Part shown: positions 8,110 to 15,507 of the stretch, one piece after another | Layout: each line of letters starts with the position of its first letter | How positions within the stretch are numbered: the first letter of the stretch is position 1 | NCBI GenBank assembly: GCA_937870835.1 | Contig: CALMWW010000140.1 | Span: 1-34,091 of the forward strand | Length of the DNA: 34,091 nucleotides | Direction: 5' to 3' | Origin: an uncultured bacterium | GTDB lineage: Bacteria; Patescibacteriota; Minisyncoccia; Minisyncoccales; Minisyncoccaceae | Made by a program: the position numbers and the translations under genes | The notes under the pieces: model-generated | The model's input: the letters and a program-made list of their open reading frames with translations, nothing else | Database searches by the model: none | What the model was told of the DNA's origin: nothing

Positions 8110-9894
8110 TTAAAATTGAATAGTTTCACCAGGATTTATTTTCCCACGCTTAATTGATAAAGAATCTGCTGAATCTGGTTGGGATATAGAACTATTTTTG
8201 AAATTATCTTCAATAGCGCCTTGAGAATTATTTTGAGGAGTATTTTTATTTAATTTTTGTTTTGCCTCTCTTAACGCTTCTTGTAAGCCAGCGTAATCTA
8301 TTTTATTGTTTTTCTTCACCACAGCTTTTTTATTAATATCTTTATCCTCCATATCTTCTTTGAAATAATTGTAAATTTTCTTTTCTGGAGGTACAAAGTT
8401 TTGCGCCGATTTTTCTAAACTAACAAACTCAACATTATCCTTGCTTCCTATTTTTTTTAAGCATGGTTTGCAATAAACCGGTCTCTTGGGGTCTGGCTTA
8501 AAAGGCACTTTAATTTTTCGCCCACAATTATAACATTCAATATCATAAAGTTCTATAGAGGACTCTTTTTCTTTAACGGGAATTGAAAAATTAGTTAAAT
8601 TATTGTTTTCTGTTTGAATAGAACCTGCTATTTCTTGCTCCACTATTTCTCTATTTATGCCATAATTTTCCCGCGAAAAATTAACAATTTGTTCTCTATA
8701 AGACGCATCTATTGGCGTCACGGGCGATAAGGTCTCAGCAGAAAAAGGTCGTGATGTTACCCCATCAATTGCTAACTTTACTAAAATATTTTGTTTTGGC
8801 AAATTCACTAAATCTTGAGCAGTAAATTCGGGTGCAAACTCGCGTTCTAAAAATTCAGCATCATCTGCTCCTACCCGAAATACTAAAAGGGTGCCTACAT
8901 TACCAAAAACCGCATCTCTTACTTTTTCTTCCATTTGAGTAATATATTGATGCGCTAAAATCAACGACAAGCGATATTTTCTCGCTTCGGATAAAATTGT
9001 AGCAAAAGACTCAGTAGAAAAATTTTGAAACTCATCAATATATAAATTAAAATCATTACGAGCCGCTTCGGGAATATCTACTCGCGACATTGCCGCTAAT
9101 TGCAATTTAGTAATTAATAAAGCTCCCAATAAACGAGAAGCCTCCTCTCCAATCCGCCCTTTTGATAAATTAACAATAAAAATTTTCTTCTCGTCCATTA
9201 TTTTACGCATATTAATTGTTGAAGAAGTTTGACCAATAATATTTCTAATTAAGGGCGCAGAGGTGAATTGCCCAATTTTATTTTGAATAGCCGCAGTAGC
9301 TTCAACTTCATAGCGTTGAGTATAGCGGGCAAATTCTTTTGTCCAAAAAGCTTTAACTACTGGGTCTTGTAATCTTTCCACAATATCACCACGCCATTCC
9401 GCATCAGCCAGCATTCTGTTAATGCCCAATAAAGTTGAAGACGGCACTTCTAAAAGGGCTAAAATTGTATTATTTAAAATATATTCCATCCGGGAAGACC
9501 AAACATCTGGCCAAATTTTCTTAAAAACAGCCATCAATCCGCCCGCTACTAAATGGCGATATTCAACATCCACATCTTCCATAATATTAAAAGCAATTGG
9601 ATATTCCATATCGGCTGGATTAAAATAAACCACATCTTTAATTCTTTCTTGGGGAACAAAGTTCAAAAGTTCTTCCGCTGCTTCGCCATGCGGGTCAACA
9701 AATCCTACTCCATTTCCTCGACGGATATCTTGCACTACCATATTTTTCAAAAGCTCAGTCTTACCCATTCCAGTTTTTCCAATAATATAAATATGGCGCC
9801 GTTTGTCGTCTGTTTTAATTCCAAACTTACGCTGTTCGCCACGAAAGGTGGTTTTCCCAAAAAAAGTAATATCTTTATTTTTATCAAATTCCAT
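8110..9894 (-). CDS. VirD4/TraG-like ATPase with C-terminal zinc ribbon
   Basis: This 594-aa protein is a FtsK/HerA-superfamily motor of the type IV coupling protein kind. Walker A is GKTGMGKT (39-46), followed by a VDPHGE motif (67-72). Walker B is NLYIDE (283-288), and HQ at 315-316 fits the sensor Gln. After the motor comes a linker and a zinc ribbon with CxxC pairs at C454/C457 and C475/C478, then a charged tail rich in Lys and Asn. No membrane helix is present, unlike classical VirD4. The neighbouring gene supplies a membrane segment. Such proteins pump DNA or deliver substrate to a channel. No other type IV secretion gene is visible here. Confidence 0.85.
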   Translation of the reverse strand: MEFDKNKDITFFGKTTFRGEQRKFGIKTDDKRRHIYIIGKTGMGKTELLKNMVVQDIRRGNGVGFVDPHGEAAEELLNFVPQERIKDVVYFNPADMEYPIAFNIMEDVDVEYRHLVAGGLMAVFKKIWPDVWSSRMEYILNNTILALLEVPSSTLLGINRMLADAEWRGDIVERLQDPVVKAFWTKEFARYTQRYEVEATAAIQNKIGQFTSAPLIRNIIGQTSSTINMRKIMDEKKIFIVNLSKGRIGEEASRLLGALLITKLQLAAMSRVDIPEAARNDFNLYIDEFQNFSTESFATILSEARKYRLSLILAHQYITQMEEKVRDAVFGNVGTLLVFRVGADDAEFLEREFAPEFTAQDLVNLPKQNILVKLAIDGVTSRPFSAETLSPVTPIDASYREQIVNFSRENYGINREIVEQEIAGSIQTENNNLTNFSIPVKEKESSIELYDIECYNCGRKIKVPFKPDPKRPVYCKPCLKKIGSKDNVEFVSLEKSAQNFVPPEKKIYNYFKEDMEDKDINKKAVVKKNNKIDYAGLQEALREAKQKLNKNTPQNNSQGAIEDNFKNSSISQPDSADSLSIKRGKINPGETIQF

Positions 9895-9918
9895 TTAATT
9901 AAATTTTACAATTTTAAG

Positions 9919-11286
9919 TTATTCTTCTATCGGCAAAGTAGAAGGAGGTGGAGCTTTTTTAATTTCAATCCTTTGCAGAGCTGCCACTGGCGCCACTTCA
10001 AAACCCGGAAAGTGATAGATAGTTGCCAATTCTTCAGTGCTTAAAACAAAAGTAGACCCAGGATAGGGCTCCCTATCTCGATATTTCGCAAACATATTTC
10101 TTTTTTTAACAAATAAACGCGCTTTTGCAAAAATATCCGGAGATTGAATTTTAGTAAGTGTAGGTTTCCAAGGTTTAACGCCGTTTGTATTTTGAGTGCC
10201 AAATTGAGCAGTAAATCCCGGACCAAAAGATTTTATTCCTGAATTAAAATTTTCCCGACGCGCTAAATAAATAAAACGAATATTGCATTCATAACAAGTT
10301 TTCGAAATTTTTCTTTCAATTGCGGTTATGGTTTCTCTTTCTCCCGGGGAAATAAGCATGGCTGGCGGAAAAAGCTCTTGCTTTTGAGTCGAAGCTTTTT
10401 CTTCGGGGGTTCCCACTGGCACAAATATTCCAATAATTTTTAAGACAACCTCCACAAAATAATCTACTGTATTATTTAAAAAATCAACTAAACCAGATTG
10501 TTTTGCGGGTTGTGCTTTAGCGCGTTGCATAATTTTATCAACCTCTTTTTTCCCTCGTTTAACAAAATCATTTTCTTTAACACTGATTGGTTTAGCATTA
10601 ACTTGGAACCAAATATATTCACCTTTGCCAATATGAGTAAATAACTCTAAAAGAGAAGCCATTGGATCAACTTTGTTTTTTTCATCGCGCACTTCCCCAT
10701 TTTCCTCAAAAAAATCTGCATAAGTTCTTAAAGGATAAACATCTGGCTTTAAGGTCATAAAATCACAACCCCACATATCCCAATCTTGGTTAGGAATATC
10801 CTGAGGAACAGTCGCGACATAATCAGGTGCTTCTACTAATTCTATCTCCGGATATTGCGCATATAAAGTAGATTCTAATAATTTACGAAACATAGCCGGC
10901 ACCCGAATATAAAAATGAGGCACGCCCTCTAAACTGACTATTTCAAATGAGGTGGCAGTAATAATCTTTCCTTCAAAAAAAGTAGTTCGCCAATCAGTTG
11001 GGGGGTCATAAGACGCCCAAAAAGCATTAAAAAAATTTTCCATTGCTTTTAAAGGCTTAGTTACGCTTTGAGGTATTTTTACTTCTAAAACCACTCTCTT
11101 AGTCGCTACACCCCAAGATGTCCTCATATATAAAACAAATACCGAATTTAAGATACTCCATAAAATAAAAGGCGCCACCACCCACCAATAAGATAATATA
11201 TTACGAAAAAGCAAAATCTGGGGAGAAAAAGTCTCTCCTATAAAAATAGATTGAATAGATTGTAAAATAACTTGGTCTGGGGTCAT
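9919..11286 (-). CDS. Membrane-anchored protein of unknown function, partner of the VirD4-like ATPase
   Basis: This 455-aa protein has one strong membrane helix near residues 33-53 and then a large soluble part, so most of it is probably cytoplasmic or anchored at the membrane face. Visible features are a WASYDPPTDWR-like stretch near 70-80, a probable second hydrophobic patch near 275-295, and a Pro-rich end. Its stop is 24 nt upstream of the ATPase start, and its own ATG lies 6 nt after the regulator stop. The pairing suggests it is the membrane partner of the ATPase, replacing the missing membrane domain of a VirD4 protein. I do not recognise a named family with certainty. Confidence 0.75.
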   Translation of the reverse strand: MTPDQVILQSIQSIFIGETFSPQILLFRNILSYWWVVAPFILWSILNSVFVLYMRTSWGVATKRVVLEVKIPQSVTKPLKAMENFFNAFWASYDPPTDWRTTFFEGKIITATSFEIVSLEGVPHFYIRVPAMFRKLLESTLYAQYPEIELVEAPDYVATVPQDIPNQDWDMWGCDFMTLKPDVYPLRTYADFFEENGEVRDEKNKVDPMASLLELFTHIGKGEYIWFQVNAKPISVKENDFVKRGKKEVDKIMQRAKAQPAKQSGLVDFLNNTVDYFVEVVLKIIGIFVPVGTPEEKASTQKQELFPPAMLISPGERETITAIERKISKTCYECNIRFIYLARRENFNSGIKSFGPGFTAQFGTQNTNGVKPWKPTLTKIQSPDIFAKARLFVKKRNMFAKYRDREPYPGSTFVLSTEELATIYHFPGFEVAPVAALQRIEIKKAPPPSTLPIEE

Positions 11287-11292
11287 GAGAAT

Positions 11293-12369
11293 TTAAGCTT
11301 CTCTAATTTTATATTTACCCTCTGAATCTTTTTCAAAAAAATTTTTATTCTGCAAACCTAAAAAAATGGTTGAATCTTTAACAATTCTTTGTTTTTTTAC
11401 TTGTTCAATAATTTCATCTTTAGATAATGGATGGTCAGAAGCTTGTAAAACAGAATAAATAATATCTTTCACTCGTCCCGGTTCGTATCCCCATTCTTTT
11501 AGGGCATAGTGGCCACAACCAATTAAAACAAAATTATCATTACGAATTAATTCGTTATGAACCGTTTGGGGATGTAATTTATACTTACGATTTTTTTCGG
11601 TCTGAGCAGATTGATTCATTTTATAAATCATCTCTGTAATTTCCTTAAAATGCATTGGTTTAGCATTACTTTTTAAAACTAAGGCAATTTTATCCCTTAC
11701 TGTTTTTGGATTAACGTCTGGCGAAGACTTCAAGCCAATTTTTTGACCATCTAATGAGGTAATAATATCTTTAGAAAGTTCTAAAATAGAATTAAATAAT
11801 TTCTTATCTATCCCATATTTTTTGCATTCAGCAGTGTATTCTTTTTGAAGTATATTAAATAAATTCTCAAAAGTATCTGATTGATTATTTTCCTTAAGTT
11901 TGGCTACAAAATCAGCGACAATTTTTTTTGCTATATTGCTTAAATTTTTATTTTTTAGGGAATAAAAAGAAAAATAATTCTGCCCTTCTTTTATCTTTTC
12001 AATATCAGAATCTAAATTCAATAAAAATAAAATATAGTTTTTGTCTTTGGGCGAACCTAATTTTTTTAAGAACAAGTCTTCTCTTTTTAATCCACCTTCG
12101 GCTTTTAATTGTTCTTCAAAAAATTTTTTAATGTTTTGATATTCGTTTTTAAAAGGTTGATTTTCTAAACTTTTTTGAGCTCTTTTTAAGCCATCAGCTT
12201 CTATCTGCCTCACTCTTTCTCGGGTAATTTTATAACTTTGTCCAATTGCTTCTAATGTTTCGCCTTCTTCTGTTCTGCCAAGCGAAAAACGCCGAGAAAG
12301 AACTTTCTTGGTCCGGTCCGGCATAGTTTTCAAAATATTTGAAGTAATAGTTTTATAATTAAATTCCAT
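11293..12369 (-). CDS. Sigma-region-4-like HTH regulator with HARE-HTH domain
   Basis: This 358-aa protein starts with a sigma-70 region 4 type helix-turn-helix: residues 15-65, with LEAIGQSYKITRERVRQIEA at 39-58, the part that reads the -35 element in true sigma factors. There is no region 2, so it cannot melt DNA as a sigma factor. The middle is helical. The C-terminal half (about 220-300) resembles the HARE-HTH winged helix found in the RNA polymerase delta subunit: RDKIALVLKSNAKPMHFKEI, then HPQTVHNELIRNDNF. A further winged-helix-like segment follows. It probably binds DNA and/or RNA polymerase. It leads a three-gene operon with a good promoter 20 nt upstream. Confidence 0.8.
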   Translation of the reverse strand: MEFNYKTITSNILKTMPDRTKKVLSRRFSLGRTEEGETLEAIGQSYKITRERVRQIEADGLKRAQKSLENQPFKNEYQNIKKFFEEQLKAEGGLKREDLFLKKLGSPKDKNYILFLLNLDSDIEKIKEGQNYFSFYSLKNKNLSNIAKKIVADFVAKLKENNQSDTFENLFNILQKEYTAECKKYGIDKKLFNSILELSKDIITSLDGQKIGLKSSPDVNPKTVRDKIALVLKSNAKPMHFKEITEMIYKMNQSAQTEKNRKYKLHPQTVHNELIRNDNFVLIGCGHYALKEWGYEPGRVKDIIYSVLQASDHPLSKDEIIEQVKKQRIVKDSTIFLGLQNKNFFEKDSEGKYKIREA

Positions 12370-12389
12370 AAAAGTAATAGAGTTTTATA

Positions 12390-12418
12390 TTAATAAAATT
12401 TTTATATGAATTTGTCAA
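12390..12418 (-). promoter_or_regulatory. Promoter of the regulator-VirD4 operon
   Basis: On the minus strand, TTGACA (12418-12413) and TATTAA (12395-12390) are 17 nt apart. Transcription would start about 14 nt before the ATG of the sigma4-HARE gene. No ribosome binding site follows. Confidence 0.65.
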
Positions 12419-12436
12419 CTATATATTCAAACTTTA

Positions 12437-13369
12437 TTAATGGCTCTTTTGAGTTTTTTCCTGTTTCCATTTGAGCCACTGAACCAATAAAGGACTTGCC
12501 AAAAATACAGAAGAAAAAATTCCAACAATTACCCCCAATCCAATTGTTAAGGTAAAATATTTTAAGCTTTCTTCTCCTTGAAAAAAGTAATAAAGCGGTA
12601 AAATTGCTAATAAAACAGCAATAGAAGTATTGATACAACGGGTAAAAGTCTCATTTAAAGATTTATTAACTACCTCTTCATAAGACATGCTTTTATTTTT
12701 TATAATATTTTCGCGAATTCGGTCAAAAACCACTACCGTATTATTAATGCAATATCCCACAATTGTTAAAAGCGCGGTTACAACTGGAATAGTTAACTCT
12801 ACACCATAAAACTTTCCTAAAACCGATAGGACCCCCAAGGGAATAATAATATCATGAAAAAGCATTAGTGTAGAAGATAAACCATAACCAAAAGAATTAA
12901 TTGGTCGGTTAACATTCAAAAATGCAACGGCAATATACAAGAGCATTGCTACTAATGCAACAATAACTACAATAATGGTTTTGTGTTTTAACTCACTCCC
13001 CACTAAAGGACTAATTGTTTGAACACTTGAATTCTGAGTATCAATTGTATTATTATCCGCTCCCAAGGATTGAAGTATTTTTGAATAGGTTTCTGAAGAA
13101 ATATCATTTTGACTTACTTTAACCACTACTCCTTTATCGCCAATGGGCTGAATTTCCGCACCCTTAAATCCTTCTACGCCCTCTATCGCATTTTTTACCC
13201 AACTCATCTCGGGCCGACTATCGCTATATTGAATAGATATTAAACTTCCTCCCTCAAAATCCATTCCTAATTTTAAGCCAAAAACAATTAAACAAGTAAT
13301 GCTTGCTAAAATAGCTACGAGCGCGATTATAAAATAAATAATTGAATATTTTGTAAATTGAAAATTCAT
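12437..13369 (-). CDS. secF: Protein translocase subunit SecF
   Basis: This 310-aa protein has the SecF layout. It starts with a membrane helix and the LGMDFEGGSLISIQY motif (about 33-47). A periplasmic domain follows, then five helices including LFHDIIIPLGVLSVLG and the VNKSLNETFTRCINTS conserved loop. SecDF uses the proton gradient to pull exported proteins through SecYEG. It lies 10 nt after secD and is clearly in the same operon. The end of the gene is followed by the promoter of the next operon, with no clear hairpin terminator between. Confidence 0.96.
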   Translation of the reverse strand: MNFQFTKYSIIYFIIALVAILASITCLIVFGLKLGMDFEGGSLISIQYSDSRPEMSWVKNAIEGVEGFKGAEIQPIGDKGVVVKVSQNDISSETYSKILQSLGADNNTIDTQNSSVQTISPLVGSELKHKTIIVVIVALVAMLLYIAVAFLNVNRPINSFGYGLSSTLMLFHDIIIPLGVLSVLGKFYGVELTIPVVTALLTIVGYCINNTVVVFDRIRENIIKNKSMSYEEVVNKSLNETFTRCINTSIAVLLAILPLYYFFQGEESLKYFTLTIGLGVIVGIFSSVFLASPLLVQWLKWKQEKTQKSH

Positions 13370-13379
13370 ATATGTATTT

Positions 13380-14843
13380 TTATGACCAAAGCCATTTTAT
13401 TTTTCCAATTATGGTTTTCCCAAAAGTAAGCAATAAAATATGGGTAACTACTACAGCTGAAAATAAACTCAAAAGAATACCCAAAATTAAAGTGAAAGCA
13501 AATCCTTTAATAAAACTTGTCCCCAATAAATAAAGAATGAAAGCTACCACTACTGTGGTAAAATGGCCATCTCTAATAGAGGGCCAAGCGCGGACCATAC
13601 CTTGATGAACGGCGTCTAATAAATCGCGGCCGTTTTTTAATTCTTCGCGCATGCGACTAAAAATTAAAATGTTTGCATCTACCGCAATTCCTAATGATAA
13701 AATAAGGCCGCCAATACCGGCTAAAGTTAAAGTAACTGGAATAATTTTAATAAGACTAAATAATAAAGCTATGTAAAGAATCAAAGCGCAGGAAGCTAAT
13801 AATCCTGGGAAACGATAAAACAAAATTAAAAAGATAGTAATTAAAGCAACGCTCCATATTCCTGCCTTCAAAGCATTGTCTAAAGTAGTAGCCCCTAAGG
13901 TAGGTCCTATTTTTTCTTGGACAATCGGCTTGCCTAATGGAACTGGCAAGGCGCCCTGATTCAAACGGCTTACCAATGTCTGAGCCTCTTTCTCTTCTTT
14001 AATGCCCGTAATCATTGCGTTGCCGCCGCTAATTTTTTCGTTTACGCGGGGCGCATATAAATCTGAAGAATCAATTTTTTCATCGCCATTAGTATCAATA
14101 ATTGAAAGTCCATCTAAATAGATGGCAATTGTTTTACCCTCATTGCGGGCAGTAATCTCTTCAAAAATTTTAGCGCCTTCACTATTAAATTGAAGAGTTA
14201 CAATTGGCTCGCCGGTAGTCTGATTGTGTTCTAAATTAGCTCTTTCTAAATAACGACCTGTTAATTCAGTTGGTTTGTAGGGTGATTCCAACGCTAAAGT
14301 CCAATCTGGAATTTGTTGTTGAATTAATTGATTAAGTTCCTCCGGGGTTTTGCCTTCATTTTTCTTAACTAAATCCTGAATTTCTGCTTGTTTGGCATTA
14401 ATCTTAGCAATTTCATCTTCGCTTCTTTCTTCATAAAATTCTAATAAAGGAGTTTGACCAATCCAAGCAATAGCTTGATCAATGCTTTCTACTCCCGGCA
14501 ATTCTACTGCCAATCTATCAACGCCATAAATTTGAATAACTGGCTCTCCTACACCAAAAGTATTGACTCGTCTTTCTATTAAATCTCTTAAATTATTCAT
14601 CACCTCTCTCTTCTGCGCATCTGAAATTTTGCTTAAATCAGCTTTATATTCTAAATGCACTCCCCCTTTCAAATCTAATCCTAATTTATAATCTGGAGTA
14701 TTCCAATGAGGAAGATTAGTATGAGCTTTGGCGTTAAGCGCATCTATAGCTTGATTATAAGGAACGGGATAAGCAAAAGTCCCGGCAAAAATAGCAAGAA
14801 TAATAATCAGAAAAAAATAGATAAGCGTTTGTTTGGTTGACAT
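13380..14843 (-). CDS. secD: Protein translocase subunit SecD
   Basis: This protein of about 487 aa has the SecD features: an N-terminal helix, GLDLKGGVHLEYKADLS, a large periplasmic region with RRVNTFGVGEPVIQIYG and VELPGV, and the six-helix membrane part with LSLGIAVDANILIFSRMREE and GMVRAWPSIRDGHFTTVVVA. The reading frame is open to a TTG at 14861, six codons upstream. I chose the ATG at 14843 (MSTKQT) because it directly precedes the membrane helix and neither start has a ribosome binding site. It is the first gene of secD-secF and works with secA, which is encoded nearby. Confidence 0.95.
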   Translation of the reverse strand: MSTKQTLIYFFLIIILAIFAGTFAYPVPYNQAIDALNAKAHTNLPHWNTPDYKLGLDLKGGVHLEYKADLSKISDAQKREVMNNLRDLIERRVNTFGVGEPVIQIYGVDRLAVELPGVESIDQAIAWIGQTPLLEFYEERSEDEIAKINAKQAEIQDLVKKNEGKTPEELNQLIQQQIPDWTLALESPYKPTELTGRYLERANLEHNQTTGEPIVTLQFNSEGAKIFEEITARNEGKTIAIYLDGLSIIDTNGDEKIDSSDLYAPRVNEKISGGNAMITGIKEEKEAQTLVSRLNQGALPVPLGKPIVQEKIGPTLGATTLDNALKAGIWSVALITIFLILFYRFPGLLASCALILYIALLFSLIKIIPVTLTLAGIGGLILSLGIAVDANILIFSRMREELKNGRDLLDAVHQGMVRAWPSIRDGHFTTVVVAFILYLLGTSFIKGFAFTLILGILLSLFSAVVVTHILLLTFGKTIIGKIKWLWS

Positions 14844-14921
14844 ATTTAAGAAAGGTATCAATCAATATAAAAAATATATAGATGATATAAATAAAATCCC
14901 TAATAATTTTTACTTTAAGCT

Positions 14922-14950
14922 AATATAAATCAAAAACCGCTATAAGTCAA
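14922..14950 (-). promoter_or_regulatory. Promoter of secD-secF
   Basis: On the minus strand, TTGACT (14950-14945) and TATATT (14927-14922) are 17 nt apart, leaving an untranslated leader of about 70 nt before the ATG at 14843. Confidence 0.65.
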
Positions 14951-14976
14951 TGTTTTATTTTTTTCTAAGATTGTTC

Positions 14977-15474
14977 TTATTGTTTTAATTTTTGAGTATT
15001 TTTCTTATATTTTTCTAAAAGCCAAGAACTAGATTGTATTTTTCCGCCCTTGCCAACGTTAAAAATCGGTTGAATGCCATATTTTTGGCAAACCTCTGTT
15101 TCGGGAGTATTGCCCCTTTTCCTATCTCCACCATTAGCAAAAATATCTGGCTTTAATTTTGCTAATTCTTTACTCACACTCATATCAATTGGATTTGGTT
15201 TGTGCGAAGTTAAAATAACTTTATCTACCCACTTAAAATTCTCAATTAATTCTTTCCGTTCTTTTTGAAGCATAAAAACATAACCCTTCTTCTTTTTTAA
15301 CCAATTATCATTATTCAAAATAACCACTAACTTGTCTCCTAAAGCTTTTGCTTCTTTGAATAAACGAACATGTCCAATATGAACGGGATCAAATCCACCG
15401 CTTACGGCAACAACAATTTCTTTTTTTTGTTTTTTATTATTGTTTTTATTTTTGTTATTTTGAGATCTGACCAT
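14977..15474 (-). CDS. Cytidylyltransferase-like nucleotidyltransferase (RfaE C-domain/TagD type)
   Basis: This 165-aa protein has a nucleotidyltransferase core. After a 20-residue Asn/Lys-rich leader comes SGGFDPVHIGHVRLFKEAK, with the nucleotide-binding HIGH at 32-35. Near the C-terminus KIQSSSWLLEKYK corresponds to the second nucleotide-binding (ISSS-type) motif. Such enzymes join a nucleotide to a phosphorylated sugar, glycerol or cofactor precursor, for example ADP-heptose or CDP-glycerol synthesis. NGGDRKRGNTPE resembles the RfaE branch. No heptose pathway genes are nearby, so the substrate cannot be named. It lies 33 nt downstream of secA. Confidence 0.85.
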   Translation of the reverse strand: MVRSQNNKNKNNNKKQKKEIVVAVSGGFDPVHIGHVRLFKEAKALGDKLVVILNNDNWLKKKKGYVFMLQKERKELIENFKWVDKVILTSHKPNPIDMSVSKELAKLKPDIFANGGDRKRGNTPETEVCQKYGIQPIFNVGKGGKIQSSSWLLEKYKKNTQKLKQ

Positions 15475-15507
15475 ATTTTAGAAATAATTATTTAAATTTA
15501 ATTAAAC

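Noticed and set aside
9553-10044. Long plus-strand ORF opposite the ATPase and membrane protein genes
   Set aside because: It lies antisense to well-supported genes, has a composition typical of a shadow frame and no start signals.
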